The notes beneath the pieces were generated by a model. That model saw nothing but the letters and a program-made list of their open reading frames with translations. It searched no databases and was not told the DNA's origin. A stretch of DNA of 64,000 bases from Virgibacillus indicus (lineage in GTDB: Bacteria; Bacillota; Bacilli; Bacillales; Amphibacillaceae), in assembly GCF_002266285.1 (NCBI RefSeq), contig NZ_NPMS01000011.1, positions 1-64,000 on the forward strand, given 5' to 3'. How positions within the stretch are numbered: position 1 is the first letter of the stretch; each line of letters opens with the position of its first letter. Made by a program: the position numbers and the translations under genes. Below are positions 35,712-44,815 of this stretch, in pieces.

Positions 35712-36769
35712 TCTTCAAATACCTCCATCAGATAATTGTTTTCTTCCGTGCTTTTAATTGCAAATCGAAGCCATTTCCCTTCCAGGCCCGGGAAATTAAA
35801 CGTATGTCTGGGAACAATTCCTCTTCTTAATAAGAAAGTAAATAGTGGCATTTGCTCTTTTTCAAGTGGATCCCGCAATAAATAAAAATTAACCTGTGAC
35901 GGTGAAAACTCAAATCCTTCTGCAAGGAAGAATGAAAATAATTTTTCACGTTCTGACCGTATGTAATTAACTATGTTTTGAACAAAATAAGTATCTTGCA
36001 GGAATAGCTCCCCTGCTGACATAGCCAATGCATTAACACTCCAGTGCGGCTGATAGCCGGATAGCTTATCAATTACACGAGGGTTTGCAAGTATATATCC
36101 AAGACGCAACCCGGGAATAGCGAACATCTTTGTCATGGAGCGGATAATAACTAGATTGGAATACTCCTTTATCAATGGAGAGATTGGTGTATAATCTTCC
36201 AAAAAGTCATAGAAAGCTTCATCTAGTATCAATAAGGTATCTGTTTTTTTACATTCCTCCAGGAGTTTTACTATAGTTTCATTTGAATAACCAATACCAG
36301 TTGGATTATTGGGTGTGCATAAAAAAACTGCATCTATAGCGCTTAGTTTAGAAGTTATCTCCTCAACATTCAGCTCCCAGGCCGGTTCATCCAGCTGATG
36401 GTAAAATATCTGGCAATCATTTGCACTGCATGCCGATTCATATTCCGAGAATGCTGGCTCAATAAGTAACACATTCCCTCCGGCAAGTATTCTCCCCAAT
36501 AACGCAATCAGCTCGGCTCCGCCGTTTCCAAGCAGAATTGATTCCGGATCCACAGCTGTTTTATTGCTGATCAGCTTTTTCAATACCTGTGTATGAGGAT
36601 CGGGATAATCATTTATTTTTTGGTAGAAGTCCAGCCATTTTTCCTTCAAAATCTGAGGTGACCCCAAGGGATTGATGTTGGCACTAAAATCGATCCATTT
36701 TTCCGGTTTGGGAATTCCCGTTTCCTTATATATATATTGTGGATTAGAACCATGTTTTGGCCAGTTCAA
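35693..36769 (-). CDS. cobD: L-threonine-O-3-phosphate decarboxylase
   Basis: PLP enzyme that makes (R)-1-aminopropan-2-ol phosphate, the linker of the nucleotide loop. 358 aa, fold-type I, HisC-like: substrate segment DFSANINPLGSP, CTPNNPTG, DEAFYDF and the PLP lysine in RSMTKMFAIPGLRLGY. TTG 36769 has GGAGGG 7 nt upstream. Overlaps cbiB by 26 nt. Location beside cbiB excludes histidinol-phosphate aminotransferase as the better call. Confidence 0.9.
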   Translation of the reverse strand: MNWPKHGSNPQYIYKETGIPKPEKWIDFSANINPLGSPQILKEKWLDFYQKINDYPDPHTQVLKKLISNKTAVDPESILLGNGGAELIALLGRILAGGNVLLIEPAFSEYESACSANDCQIFYHQLDEPAWELNVEEITSKLSAIDAVFLCTPNNPTGIGYSNETIVKLLEECKKTDTLLILDEAFYDFLEDYTPISPLIKEYSNLVIIRSMTKMFAIPGLRLGYILANPRVIDKLSGYQPHWSVNALAMSAGELFLQDTYFVQNIVNYIRSEREKLFSFFLAEGFEFSPSQVNFYLLRDPLEKEQMPLFTFLLRRGIVPRHTFNFPGLEGKWLRFAIKSTEENNYLMEVFEEWRQLP

Positions 36770-37706
36770 ATAATAGCCCTCCCATCGCTATAAATAGTAA
36801 AAACAATATTGTTGTACGGGTTAAAATACGATTTGTTTTTATAATATGCGCTTCTTCTAATCGCACAATTGGTTCGCCCATTTTTGCTCTATTGGAAATA
36901 ACTCCTTTATAATAATTCACTCCACCAAGCTGGACCCCTAAAAGTGATGCTATTGCTGCTTCCAGCCAGCCGCTGTTTGGACTTGGGTGTCTCTTTGCAT
37001 CACGGAATAAAATTCTTAAAGCCTCCCACCTCGTTAAGCAAGCGGGTTTATTTCCCAGCAAAATGATATAGGAAGTCAAACGGCTTGGAATCCAATTGAC
37101 TACATCATCCAACCTTGCAGAGGCCCAGCCGAAGTCCTGATATTTTTCATTTTTATAGCCAACCATCGAATCACATGTATTGATTGCCCGATAGACAATA
37201 GCGAACGGAGCACCGCCAATTATTCCCCAAAATAAAGGAGCAGTGACTCCATCACTTATATTTTCGGCAACCGTTTCTACCGTCCCTCTTACAACTTCCT
37301 CTTCATTAAGATTTTCTGTATCTCTGCCGACGATATAGGAGAGTTTACGTCTTGCTTCAGCCATATTCCCACTTTTAAGAGGGACATAGACCTCAAGAGC
37401 TGCCTGTTTTAACCCTTTTTGAGCAATCGTTGTTGAAATGATGATAGCTTCTGCCGCGATTCCTATCCCCGGATGGATCAGGTAGCACATCCAAACAAGA
37501 AAGATAGATGCGAGAAAGGCCGCAGTGCTGATAAGAAGGACCATTAATAATCCTTTGCTTTTACGTGATTTCCCCTGATTCAGCAGCTTTTCCAAAACGG
37601 AAATACCACTGCCAATCCATTTAACAGGATGTGGCCATTTCGGTGGATCACCGATTATAAAGTCAGTGAGGACAGCGAAAAAAATCGCTAGTAAATGATA
37701 TTCCAT
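36744..37706 (-). CDS. cbiB: Adenosylcobinamide-phosphate synthase
   Basis: Membrane enzyme that attaches aminopropanol phosphate to adenosylcobyric acid. The 320-aa protein has several membrane segments and the CbiB signature DFIIGDPPKWPHPVKWIG near the N-terminus, plus ENISDGVTAPLFW and NTCDSMVGYKNEKY. AAGGGG lies upstream of the ATG. First gene after a repeat-rich 280-bp gap. Confidence 0.93.
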   Translation of the reverse strand: MEYHLLAIFFAVLTDFIIGDPPKWPHPVKWIGSGISVLEKLLNQGKSRKSKGLLMVLLISTAAFLASIFLVWMCYLIHPGIGIAAEAIIISTTIAQKGLKQAALEVYVPLKSGNMAEARRKLSYIVGRDTENLNEEEVVRGTVETVAENISDGVTAPLFWGIIGGAPFAIVYRAINTCDSMVGYKNEKYQDFGWASARLDDVVNWIPSRLTSYIILLGNKPACLTRWEALRILFRDAKRHPSPNSGWLEAAIASLLGVQLGGVNYYKGVISNRAKMGEPIVRLEEAHIIKTNRILTRTTILFLLFIAMGGLLFELAKTWF

Positions 37707-37776
37707 TATTCCCGGTCCCCTTATTTTGGCTGTTTTTGCTATGCATTGACCTTTTTAACTATTTTTCATCCTTAAC

Positions 37777-37893
37777 TCGCGCGACAGCTAGGTGGAGTCG
37801 CGCGATTCTGGAGTGAAGTGAAGTCGCGCGAGTTTAAGTGATTGTTGCACGACTAGAAGGCTCTATCGCGCGACTTTCAACTTTGTCGCGCGC
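37777..37893. repeat. Phased array of TCGCGCGA palindromes
   Basis: TCGCGCGA or close variants start at 37777, 37798, 37824, 37845 (TTGCACGA), 37866 and 37886 (TCGCGCGC). Spacing is 21, 26, 21, 21 and 20 nt, about two helical turns. CG-rich octamers stand out in this A+T-rich DNA. The array fills most of the 282-bp gap between cobO and cbiB. Confidence 0.8.
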
Positions 37894-37988
37894 CCCCAGG
37901 CTATTGGCCTGCAGAACATGGACTTTCAAAGCAGTTTTACGTCGCAGTATATATATTTTGCCTCAAAAATAGCCTTCTTTTTACTGAA

Positions 37989-38534
37989 CTACAATTCAAT
38001 CCCCTTAACAGCATTTACACCTTCGTCATAATAATGCTTCTCCACATCAACAACAGATACAAGATCGGCTGCATCCCTGATTTCCTGTTTGGCATCCCTT
38101 CCAGTTATCACAAGGTGAACGTGTTTTGGTTTATTTTTGATCAGGTCTATTACTTCATTTAACGGCAAAGCATCGTCGATCGGAAAACTGTCAATTGCCA
38201 GCGCATTATTCAATTCATCCAAAATCACTAAATCATATTCTCCACTCATGACAGCTTCTTTGGCAATTGGCCAGGCTTTTTTTAAAGCTTCCCGGTGTTC
38301 CTCAGGGGTTTTTAGCCATGTAAAGCCAATCCCAAGCTGGACCATTTCAATACCAAGTTTTTCAAGTGAGTATTTTTCTCCGTAAGTGCGTCTTGGTGAT
38401 TTAATAAACTGCAGCATTTTCACATTAAAGTCTCTGCCTGCTGCACGCACTGCCAACCCTACTGCTGCCGTCGTTTTTCCTTTGCCATCACCTGTGTATA
38501 CCAATGTTAAGCCATCTCTTTTGTTTTTCCCCAT
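37989..38534 (-). CDS. cobO: Cob(I)alamin / cob(I)yrinic acid a,c-diamide adenosyltransferase
   Basis: Adds the 5'-deoxyadenosyl ligand to corrinoids (BtuR/CobO family). The 181-aa protein has the unusual P-loop YTGDGKGKTTAAVGLA, the MLQFIKSPR substrate segment and DLVILDELNNAL (Walker B-like). Length is normal. GGAGG precedes the ATG. It supplies adenosylated substrate for CbiZ and CbiB. Confidence 0.93.
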   Translation of the reverse strand: MGKNKRDGLTLVYTGDGKGKTTAAVGLAVRAAGRDFNVKMLQFIKSPRRTYGEKYSLEKLGIEMVQLGIGFTWLKTPEEHREALKKAWPIAKEAVMSGEYDLVILDELNNALAIDSFPIDDALPLNEVIDLIKNKPKHVHLVITGRDAKQEIRDAADLVSVVDVEKHYYDEGVNAVKGIEL

Positions 38535-38611
38535 AAAGTCATCTGCCTCCTGTAAAGTATATTTTTAAACGGTTTTACCTGACTTCTTATTATTTCTATT
38601 TCTCAATTATT

Positions 38612-38642
38612 AATGGGCAAGACACAATATATCCTTGCCATT
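38612..38642 (-). terminator. Weak stem-loop after the BtuF-like gene
   Basis: AATGGGCAAG (38612-38621) pairs with CTTGCCATT (38634-38642) with one bulged base. The T-run is poor. It may only attenuate. Confidence 0.35.
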
Positions 38643-38650
38643 TCTATAAA

Positions 38651-39490
38651 TCATGCCTGCTCCCAATCGAATTCTTCATCCAGCAGTGGATCCCTATCCT
38701 CGAAAAACGGCGGATAAATATCAGGGTGAAGAATACTGGCTATCTTATTTAAACCGAGCAGCAATTTAGGTGAAGGTCTGCAAAATAATGGTTCATCCAA
38801 AATATATAATTGATCGTTTTTAATAGCTTCCATTTGCGCTATCTGAGGGCGCTTGAGGATAACTTTTGGATTAACCTTTTCCTTTTGCACACCAACCCAC
38901 ACCGCGCACATAACATCAGGATTTCTTTTACTGACATCCTCCGAATCTGTTTGAACACTTGCTTCAGGCTTATCCTGAAATATGTTCTTTCCCCCTGCAA
39001 GCTCACTGATTTCTGTTAACCAATTACTGGCTCCAGGTGTGAAAACAGGTTTTGGCCACCATTCCCAATAAAGCTTTTTTAGATTTTCTGCTTGTTTGGA
39101 CAAATTACGATAGTATTCAATGATTGAATTATATTTCATGTATAGCTGCTTTGCTTTTTGCTCCCTATTCGCTGCCATTCCAACAAATAATAAGCTTTCC
39201 CCAACCTCGGATAAGGTCTTTGGATTAGGAACAATCGTATAAGGTATGTTTCTCTTCTCCAGCTTTTCAATATTTCGTTCCATTCCAGGAACAGAAAGAG
39301 AAGCAAACACAAGGTCCGGCTTTAATTTTTCAACCTTATCCATGTCTATATCCAGATCACTGCCAAGCCTCGGCAATGTTTTAATACTCTCAGGCCAATC
39401 GGAATAGTTATCTACACCAACGATCGAATCAGTTAAACCCAAATAAGCTAATAATTCTGTATTGCTTGGACAAATCGATATTATTCTCAT
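38651..39490 (-). CDS. BtuF-like cobalamin-binding protein without signal peptide
   Basis: A 279-aa protein of the BtuF/cobalamin-binding family (RIISICPSNTELLAYLGL; VDNYSDWPESIKTLPRLGSD; NWLTEISELAGGKNIF). No signal peptide or lipobox, and AAGGGAGG directly before the ATG argues against a missed N-terminus. So it stays in the cytosol, unlike the lipoprotein BtuF at 43463. It may carry corrinoid between enzymes or act as a sensor (inference). It lies between cobB and cobO in the cluster. Confidence 0.8.
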   Translation of the reverse strand: MRIISICPSNTELLAYLGLTDSIVGVDNYSDWPESIKTLPRLGSDLDIDMDKVEKLKPDLVFASLSVPGMERNIEKLEKRNIPYTIVPNPKTLSEVGESLLFVGMAANREQKAKQLYMKYNSIIEYYRNLSKQAENLKKLYWEWWPKPVFTPGASNWLTEISELAGGKNIFQDKPEASVQTDSEDVSKRNPDVMCAVWVGVQKEKVNPKVILKRPQIAQMEAIKNDQLYILDEPLFCRPSPKLLLGLNKIASILHPDIYPPFFEDRDPLLDEEFDWEQA

Positions 39491-39557
39491 AGAATTCCGC
39501 CTCCCTTAAACAGTTAAAATCCTTTTCATGACAGCATCAGCCTGGCGTGATTGTAAA

Positions 39558-40934
39558 TTACTTTTTTTGCAAACTTGCTTCCAGGCATTTTTCAATCCAA
39601 TTATCAACAATTGATGGACAGGAGGCAAAATGCAATTGTGTAAAACCCGCAACTAAATTGCTGATTAGAAAGCCTTCCTTCTTCTTCCCCCTCATTCCTT
39701 CCGTCTCGAATGCATATGGAATAGCTTCATCATCTGAATGAAAGGTGGAGTAATGATATTCATGCCCTTTTGCAATGTGATTCCCTAGTAAAAAATTGTC
39801 ATTTTGCCCACTGACCTCTCGATAACCTAATGCAGCCAAGTTGGGGTGCATTTGTATTTTACCTGGAATGACACCTGCCATCTCATGCTTCGTTTTTTCC
39901 GTAGTTTCCATGGATTCTGTTAAATACATGAATCCCCCGCATTCCGCTAATGTTGGTAATCCGCTTTCAATTGAAGCTTTCAATGATTGTTTTGTTTTAC
40001 TGTTGGCTGCAAGTTTATCAGCAAACTCTTCCGGAAAACCTCCACCAAGATAAAGACCATCAACAGCCTCTGGCAAAACGTCATTCGCTAACGGGGAGAA
40101 ATAAACTATTTCCGCTCCATTCGCTTCCAGAATTTCTAAATTCTCGGGATAATAGAAGTTAAATGCTGCATCTTTGGCTACTGCAATCCTGAGAGAAGTT
40201 TCCTTCTTTTTATCAAATAGTGAAGGTCCTTTATTTTCTAAAAAGGTATCAGTAATAGATAACTCAAGAATCTGATCGATATTTATCGTATCAAGAACCA
40301 AATCTCCTAATTTATCAAAAAACGGATCAAGATCTCCTCTTTCAATAGAAGAAATGAGTCCCAGATTCCTCTCGGGGATTTCAATGTCAATCTCTCGTTT
40401 TAAATAACCAAGTACAGGAATCGCACATTCTTGTTCAATTGCTGTTTTCACTAAATGAAAATGCCCTTCGCTTCCCACATTATTTGCGATCACACCTGCA
40501 ATATTCGGACCCTTATCAAATAATTGAAAACCCTTTACAATTGCTGCAGCACTCCGGGCCATGGCTGAGCAATCAACAACAAGCAGCACAGGACTTTTTG
40601 TTAATACACTGATTTCTGCAGTAGACCCCGTATTTGTTTCCGGGCTTTTCCCATCAAAAAAACCCATAACTCCTTCAATAATCGAAATCTCAGCGTCCAT
40701 CTTTCCATGTGTAAAAACATCTAACAATCTATTTTCTGTCAGCATCCAGCTATCCAGATTACGAGATGCCCGGCCAGTTACAGCTGTGTGATAGGATGGA
40801 TCAATATAATCCGGCCCGCATTTAAAACCTTGAACTGTTAGCCCCCGTTTTTTTAATGCGGACATGATTCCAATTGTTAACGTTGTCTTCCCAACACCGC
40901 TGCCAGTTCCTGCTATGACCAATCGTCTGTCCAA
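39558..40934 (-). CDS. cobB: Cobyrinic acid a,c-diamide synthase
   Basis: Amidates the a and c side chains of cobyrinic acid (CobB/CbiA). It is 458 aa from TTG 40934, preceded by AAGGAGG with 8-nt spacing; the upstream ATG 40952 overlaps that site. P-loop AGTGSGVGKTTLT, GFKCGPDYIDPSYH, and an intact amidotransferase nucleophile in LAECGGFMYL are visible. All active-site parts appear functional, in contrast to cobQ, the next enzyme in the pathway. Confidence 0.92.
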   Translation of the reverse strand: MDRRLVIAGTGSGVGKTTLTIGIMSALKKRGLTVQGFKCGPDYIDPSYHTAVTGRASRNLDSWMLTENRLLDVFTHGKMDAEISIIEGVMGFFDGKSPETNTGSTAEISVLTKSPVLLVVDCSAMARSAAAIVKGFQLFDKGPNIAGVIANNVGSEGHFHLVKTAIEQECAIPVLGYLKREIDIEIPERNLGLISSIERGDLDPFFDKLGDLVLDTINIDQILELSITDTFLENKGPSLFDKKKETSLRIAVAKDAAFNFYYPENLEILEANGAEIVYFSPLANDVLPEAVDGLYLGGGFPEEFADKLAANSKTKQSLKASIESGLPTLAECGGFMYLTESMETTEKTKHEMAGVIPGKIQMHPNLAALGYREVSGQNDNFLLGNHIAKGHEYHYSTFHSDDEAIPYAFETEGMRGKKKEGFLISNLVAGFTQLHFASCPSIVDNWIEKCLEASLQKK

Positions 40935-40965
40935 AAAGAAGACCTCCTTCATTTTAGAATTTCAC

Positions 40966-42432
40966 TTACTGACGGATCCGCTTCAAATATTTATTTACCG
41001 CCTTTTTAGTCGAACGATATACTAATTGACCAATCCCTTTCCCAACAGCAGTTCCTGACCCTGCATATGGAGTCTGTTCTCCCTGTTGTGTGAGGCCAAT
41101 TACTAAAGCATCTGTAGAAGTACCTGTTGCAATCGTATCCGATTCACGGTCTTTAATCTGAAGGTCATGAAGTGCCTTCGTTTTTGCTTCCGTTGCTGTT
41201 ATGCAGGCATTCACAAGTGCACCATCCGTAAAATGGGCATCGATAAACACCATTGTATTGATTGTTCCGATTTGAGTGCCGGCACTTATAGTATATTCAT
41301 TTGAGACATCGATCGCGTTCCCTACCCCGGCTGTAACGATGACCAACATAGGAATGCCGTTTATATCCTTCGTTTCCATCACCATATCCTCCAGGTTAAC
41401 CGCAGTCATCATTGCAACCGTCGCTTCATGAGGGATATGATAGTTGTTAAGCCTTTCTCTCAAATCACTTTTCGGGTCAGCGCAATTATAGTGTTTATCC
41501 ACATGAAAATTACAAAAATGCTTTAACCAATGGATTCCTTCTCCTATTACCCCGTTTGATATCGTTCGTAATGGATGTTCAAATTGCATATGGATATAGG
41601 TGCTGTTTTTTTCGATTTGATAAGAATTATAAAAATCAAAAAAGTCCCTTTCCGCATGCTCTGGTGTCATTAATATCTGTGGTTTTGGCACAGTTGGGTG
41701 TGACCCGGTTTTCACATCTACTTCATACACCTGTTTTAACTGAGCTTCTTTTCGCAATGTATCGGCATTGCCAACGTCTATTAATCTGCCATTTTGCAGT
41801 AGGCCTATTCGATCTGCATATAGTGCAGCAACATTTAAATCATGAAGGATAGCTAAAACCGTCAATCCCGTTTCCTGCTGCTGTTTCTTAATTAAATCGA
41901 GTATTTGAAATGTATGCTTAATATCCAGATGATTTGTTGGTTCATCTAAGAGCAGAATCTCGGGTTCCTGTGCCAAGGCTTTTGCCAATAATACCCGCTG
42001 CTTCTCTCCACCGCTGATCATACTGAATGGAGTATGACGAAACTGGATAATTTTCGTTTTCTCCATCACATCTTCTATGACTTTCCGGTCTTCTTTTGAC
42101 AATTGCTTCAATATTCCTTTTTGATGCGGATAACGCCCAAGACGAATAATTTCTTCAACTGTATAATCAAATGAAACGAGGACTTCCTGGGTCAGGACAG
42201 ATATCTTTTTCGCTTTCTCCAGCTTGGAATAAACCGGGATTTCTCTTCCTGATAAAAGAACGCTTCCACTTTGTATTGGCAGCTGGCCAGTTATTAATTT
42301 AAATAATGTTGTTTTACCACTTCCATTTGGTCCAAGTAACGCGAAGAATTCGGCATTTTCGATGGCTAAATCAATCCCCTGAATTATGGGGCTGCTGCTA
42401 TATCCGCCAAATACATTTTCTATTTTCAACAT
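40966..42432 (-). CDS. Fusion of corrinoid ABC ATPase (BtuD) and adenosylcobinamide amidohydrolase (CbiZ)
   Basis: 488 aa. Residues 1 to about 255 are a FecE/BtuD-type ATPase: Walker A GPNGSGKTT, signature ISGGEKQR, Walker B LLLDEPTNHLD, switch His in LHDL. Residues about 270-488 match CbiZ, which hydrolyses adenosylcobinamide to adenosylcobyric acid (SNGVIGEGIHWLKHF; AVMMTAVNLEDM; TAGVGNAID; TGTSTDALVIG). ATG 42432 has GGGAGGGG 7 nt upstream. The fusion couples import with remodelling at the membrane. It follows btuC directly. Confidence 0.92.
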   Translation of the reverse strand: MLKIENVFGGYSSSPIIQGIDLAIENAEFFALLGPNGSGKTTLFKLITGQLPIQSGSVLLSGREIPVYSKLEKAKKISVLTQEVLVSFDYTVEEIIRLGRYPHQKGILKQLSKEDRKVIEDVMEKTKIIQFRHTPFSMISGGEKQRVLLAKALAQEPEILLLDEPTNHLDIKHTFQILDLIKKQQQETGLTVLAILHDLNVAALYADRIGLLQNGRLIDVGNADTLRKEAQLKQVYEVDVKTGSHPTVPKPQILMTPEHAERDFFDFYNSYQIEKNSTYIHMQFEHPLRTISNGVIGEGIHWLKHFCNFHVDKHYNCADPKSDLRERLNNYHIPHEATVAMMTAVNLEDMVMETKDINGIPMLVIVTAGVGNAIDVSNEYTISAGTQIGTINTMVFIDAHFTDGALVNACITATEAKTKALHDLQIKDRESDTIATGTSTDALVIGLTQQGEQTPYAGSGTAVGKGIGQLVYRSTKKAVNKYLKRIRQ

Positions 42433-42435
42433 CAC

Positions 42436-43470
42436 TTAACCCCTCCCAGCAATTCTTTCCCTGACTAGTAATGCAGCAAAAACCGGTGCGCCAATAAGGC
42501 CAGTTATCACACCTATCGGGAGTTCACTTGGTGCGATAATAGTTCGTGAAATAAGATCTGCTATAATCAGAAATGCTCCACCAACAAGCATCGATAAAGG
42601 GAGAACATGCCTGTGGTCAGGTCCAGTAACGATTCGAACAAGATGCGGGATTACCAATCCAACAAATCCAATGGCTCCGGAAACCGCTACAGCAGCGCCG
42701 GATAATAAGGAAGCACCAACTAATATGAATATTTTTCCTCTTTTTACATTTACTCCAATATGATCTGCTGCTTCTTCACCTAATGCCAGCGCATTCAATT
42801 CACGGTAATGAATGAGAAGAATAAAAGCTCCCGCTATCATAAAAGGAAAAATGAGCTGAACATGGCTCCATCCTCTCATTGCTACACTTCCATATAACCA
42901 GTAAATAATTTGTGTCATGGAATCCTGATCACCTAACGAAATAATCAGTGATGTAAGAGCCCCAATAAAAGAGCTGATAATGATGCCTGCTAAGATAATC
43001 GTTTCAATGGCCAGACCTCTATTGGTCAGCCGCACGACACCAAAGACCACTAATAATGTAATCATTCCACCTATGATAGCAGTGACAGGAAGCGTAAATC
43101 CTCCTAATCCCGGAATCGTTAGATGAAAAAAAATAACGACTACCGCTCCTAAAGATGCTCCAGATGAAACCCCAATCGTATATGGCTCTGCTAAAGGGTT
43201 CCGCAAGATCCCCTGAAAGGCAGCACCAGCTAATGCCAAAGATGCTCCTACACAAAGTGCAAGTAAAACCCTGGGAAGACGGATATCCCATATAATCAAT
43301 TCTTCATTTTTTGGAACAGCATCTAACCATCCCATTCCAAAAGCATTTTCAGATACAATATGTAAAATGGTTGAAACCGGAATGGTCACACTGCTTTCCA
43401 ATAAACCCAAGAGGGCTGCACCTAGTACAAACCCTCCAGCTAAAATATATAACCAAACAATTTTATTCAC
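42436..43470 (-). CDS. btuC: Corrinoid ABC transporter permease (BtuC, FecCD family)
   Basis: Membrane permease with BtuF and BtuD. 344 aa from GTG 43470, which overlaps the btuF stop (GTGAATAA); an in-frame TTG at 43518 is possible but would overlap btuF by 56 nt. FecCD features: PRVLLALCVGASLALAGAAF, GVSSGASLGA, and GFVGLVIPHLVR that contacts the ATPase. About ten membrane helices. Confidence 0.9.
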   Translation of the reverse strand: MNKIVWLYILAGGFVLGAALLGLLESSVTIPVSTILHIVSENAFGMGWLDAVPKNEELIIWDIRLPRVLLALCVGASLALAGAAFQGILRNPLAEPYTIGVSSGASLGAVVVIFFHLTIPGLGGFTLPVTAIIGGMITLLVVFGVVRLTNRGLAIETIILAGIIISSFIGALTSLIISLGDQDSMTQIIYWLYGSVAMRGWSHVQLIFPFMIAGAFILLIHYRELNALALGEEAADHIGVNVKRGKIFILVGASLLSGAAVAVSGAIGFVGLVIPHLVRIVTGPDHRHVLPLSMLVGGAFLIIADLISRTIIAPSELPIGVITGLIGAPVFAALLVRERIAGRG

Positions 43471-44482
43471 TAAATACTTCTGGATAAATGAGCTCGGCAA
43501 GTGTTTCAACCCCTTCAATTAAACGAGGCCCTGGTCTGGTAACCGTATCATTGTCTACATCAAATACTTGCTCGTTTTTAACAGCAGGAACTTCTGCCCA
43601 GCCATCACGTGTGAGAACTTCGTTTTCCGGTTCATCAATATAATAGCCATAGGTTGTAATAATAAGATCGGGATTTAAAGTAACAATTTCCTCTTCTGTA
43701 AATTTCACCCATCCGTCTCTATCTTCTGCGGCATTAACAGCATTGATGGACTCCAGCATTTCATGCATAAATGTATTTTTTCCGGTTGTAAATATGTCTG
43801 GAGCTGGTGAAACCTCAACCCAAACCTTTTTTTTATCTGTAATAGCTTCTGCTTTTTCTTTAATCTTCTTGTGACGCTGCTTCATATCTGAAATAATTTC
43901 TGCTGCTTCGGCCTTTCTTCCAGTGGCTTCGGCAATCATTTCCATGTCGCCATATGCATCATCAAAAGATGAAGCACCCCCAATAACAACAACCTTCATG
44001 CCTGATTCTTCATATTGCTCTAATATTTCTGCATGGTTATTATAATGATAGTCAGTTACAAAGATCATGTCTGGCAGAAGTGTTAGAATAAGTTCTACAT
44101 TCATATCTTGTGCACCAACTTTTTGGATTTTTTGAGTTTCCTCTGGATAATTATCATAGTCTGATACCCCAATGATTTTATCCCCTAATCCAAATGCAAA
44201 TAAAATTTCGGTTGTACTTGGCTGAATGGAAACAATCGTCTCAGGTTCCTTATCAACCGTCACCTCTCGATTAGCACCGTCAGTAATGGTTACAGGAAAT
44301 AGTTCGCCATTCTTCTCTTCTTTTCCATCCTGGTTATTTTCTGATTGTTCTTCCTCTGATACATCTGGCTGGCCCTCTTCTATTTGTTTCTCGCTATTAG
44401 AACCACACCCCGCTAGCATTGCCATTGTTAACATTAAAACGATACTGAAAAGAGTCCATTTTTTAAGGACAAAGCTATTCAT
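43463..44482 (-). CDS. btuF: Corrinoid-binding lipoprotein BtuF
   Basis: Extracellular corrinoid-binding lipoprotein. 339 aa from ATG 44482 (AGGAGGG 6 nt upstream), lipobox MLAGC, an acidic linker of about 40 residues, and the family fold (TIVSIQPSTTEILFAFGLGD; GVSDYDNYPEE; MHEMLESINAVNAA). First gene after the cobalamin riboswitch, so it is controlled by adenosylcobalamin. Confidence 0.9.
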   Translation of the reverse strand: MNSFVLKKWTLFSIVLMLTMAMLAGCGSNSEKQIEEGQPDVSEEEQSENNQDGKEEKNGELFPVTITDGANREVTVDKEPETIVSIQPSTTEILFAFGLGDKIIGVSDYDNYPEETQKIQKVGAQDMNVELILTLLPDMIFVTDYHYNNHAEILEQYEESGMKVVVIGGASSFDDAYGDMEMIAEATGRKAEAAEIISDMKQRHKKIKEKAEAITDKKKVWVEVSPAPDIFTTGKNTFMHEMLESINAVNAAEDRDGWVKFTEEEIVTLNPDLIITTYGYYIDEPENEVLTRDGWAEVPAVKNEQVFDVDNDTVTRPGPRLIEGVETLAELIYPEVFSE

Positions 44483-44509
44483 TTCTTTCCCTCCTACTAT
44501 TTTTTGCAA

Positions 44510-44815
44510 TAAAAAATGCCCTTCTCAAGGAAAGGCATAAGTGTAAAAGGTACATATCTATCATACATGCAGAAAATGAAACACTATGTATTACTACACT
44601 CTACAGCATTATGATGTACTTTAAACAATCCTTTCCTCGAGGAAGTTCAAAAACCAAAATAGGCAGGTCTCCTGACTTACGATTAAACCGATTGGTTAAC
44701 CTTCCCATGCGGCTGCACAGTGGACAATTCTAACCTTTCTAATCGCTTACAGTGGCGGGACCGTGTTGGATTCGCACCAACTTCCCTCTTCGTCTTAAAT
44801 AATTTTAACTAAACA
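44510..44815 (-). ncRNA. Cobalamin riboswitch with terminator
   Basis: Read leftward: the GCCACTG segment, CCGCATGGGAAG, and the B12 box AGTCAGGAGACCTGCC (44663-44678) are all present. About 115 nt further a stem (TGCCTTTCC..AGGGCA) plus TTTTTT at 44512-44538 is the likely expression platform just before btuF. It should switch off the whole leftward B12 cluster when adenosylcobalamin is plentiful. Confidence 0.93.

Noticed and set aside
42436..43518. Longer btuC start at TTG 43518
   Set aside because: It would overlap btuF by 56 nt with an ill-placed binding site; GTG 43470 overlapping the btuF stop gives the usual family length.
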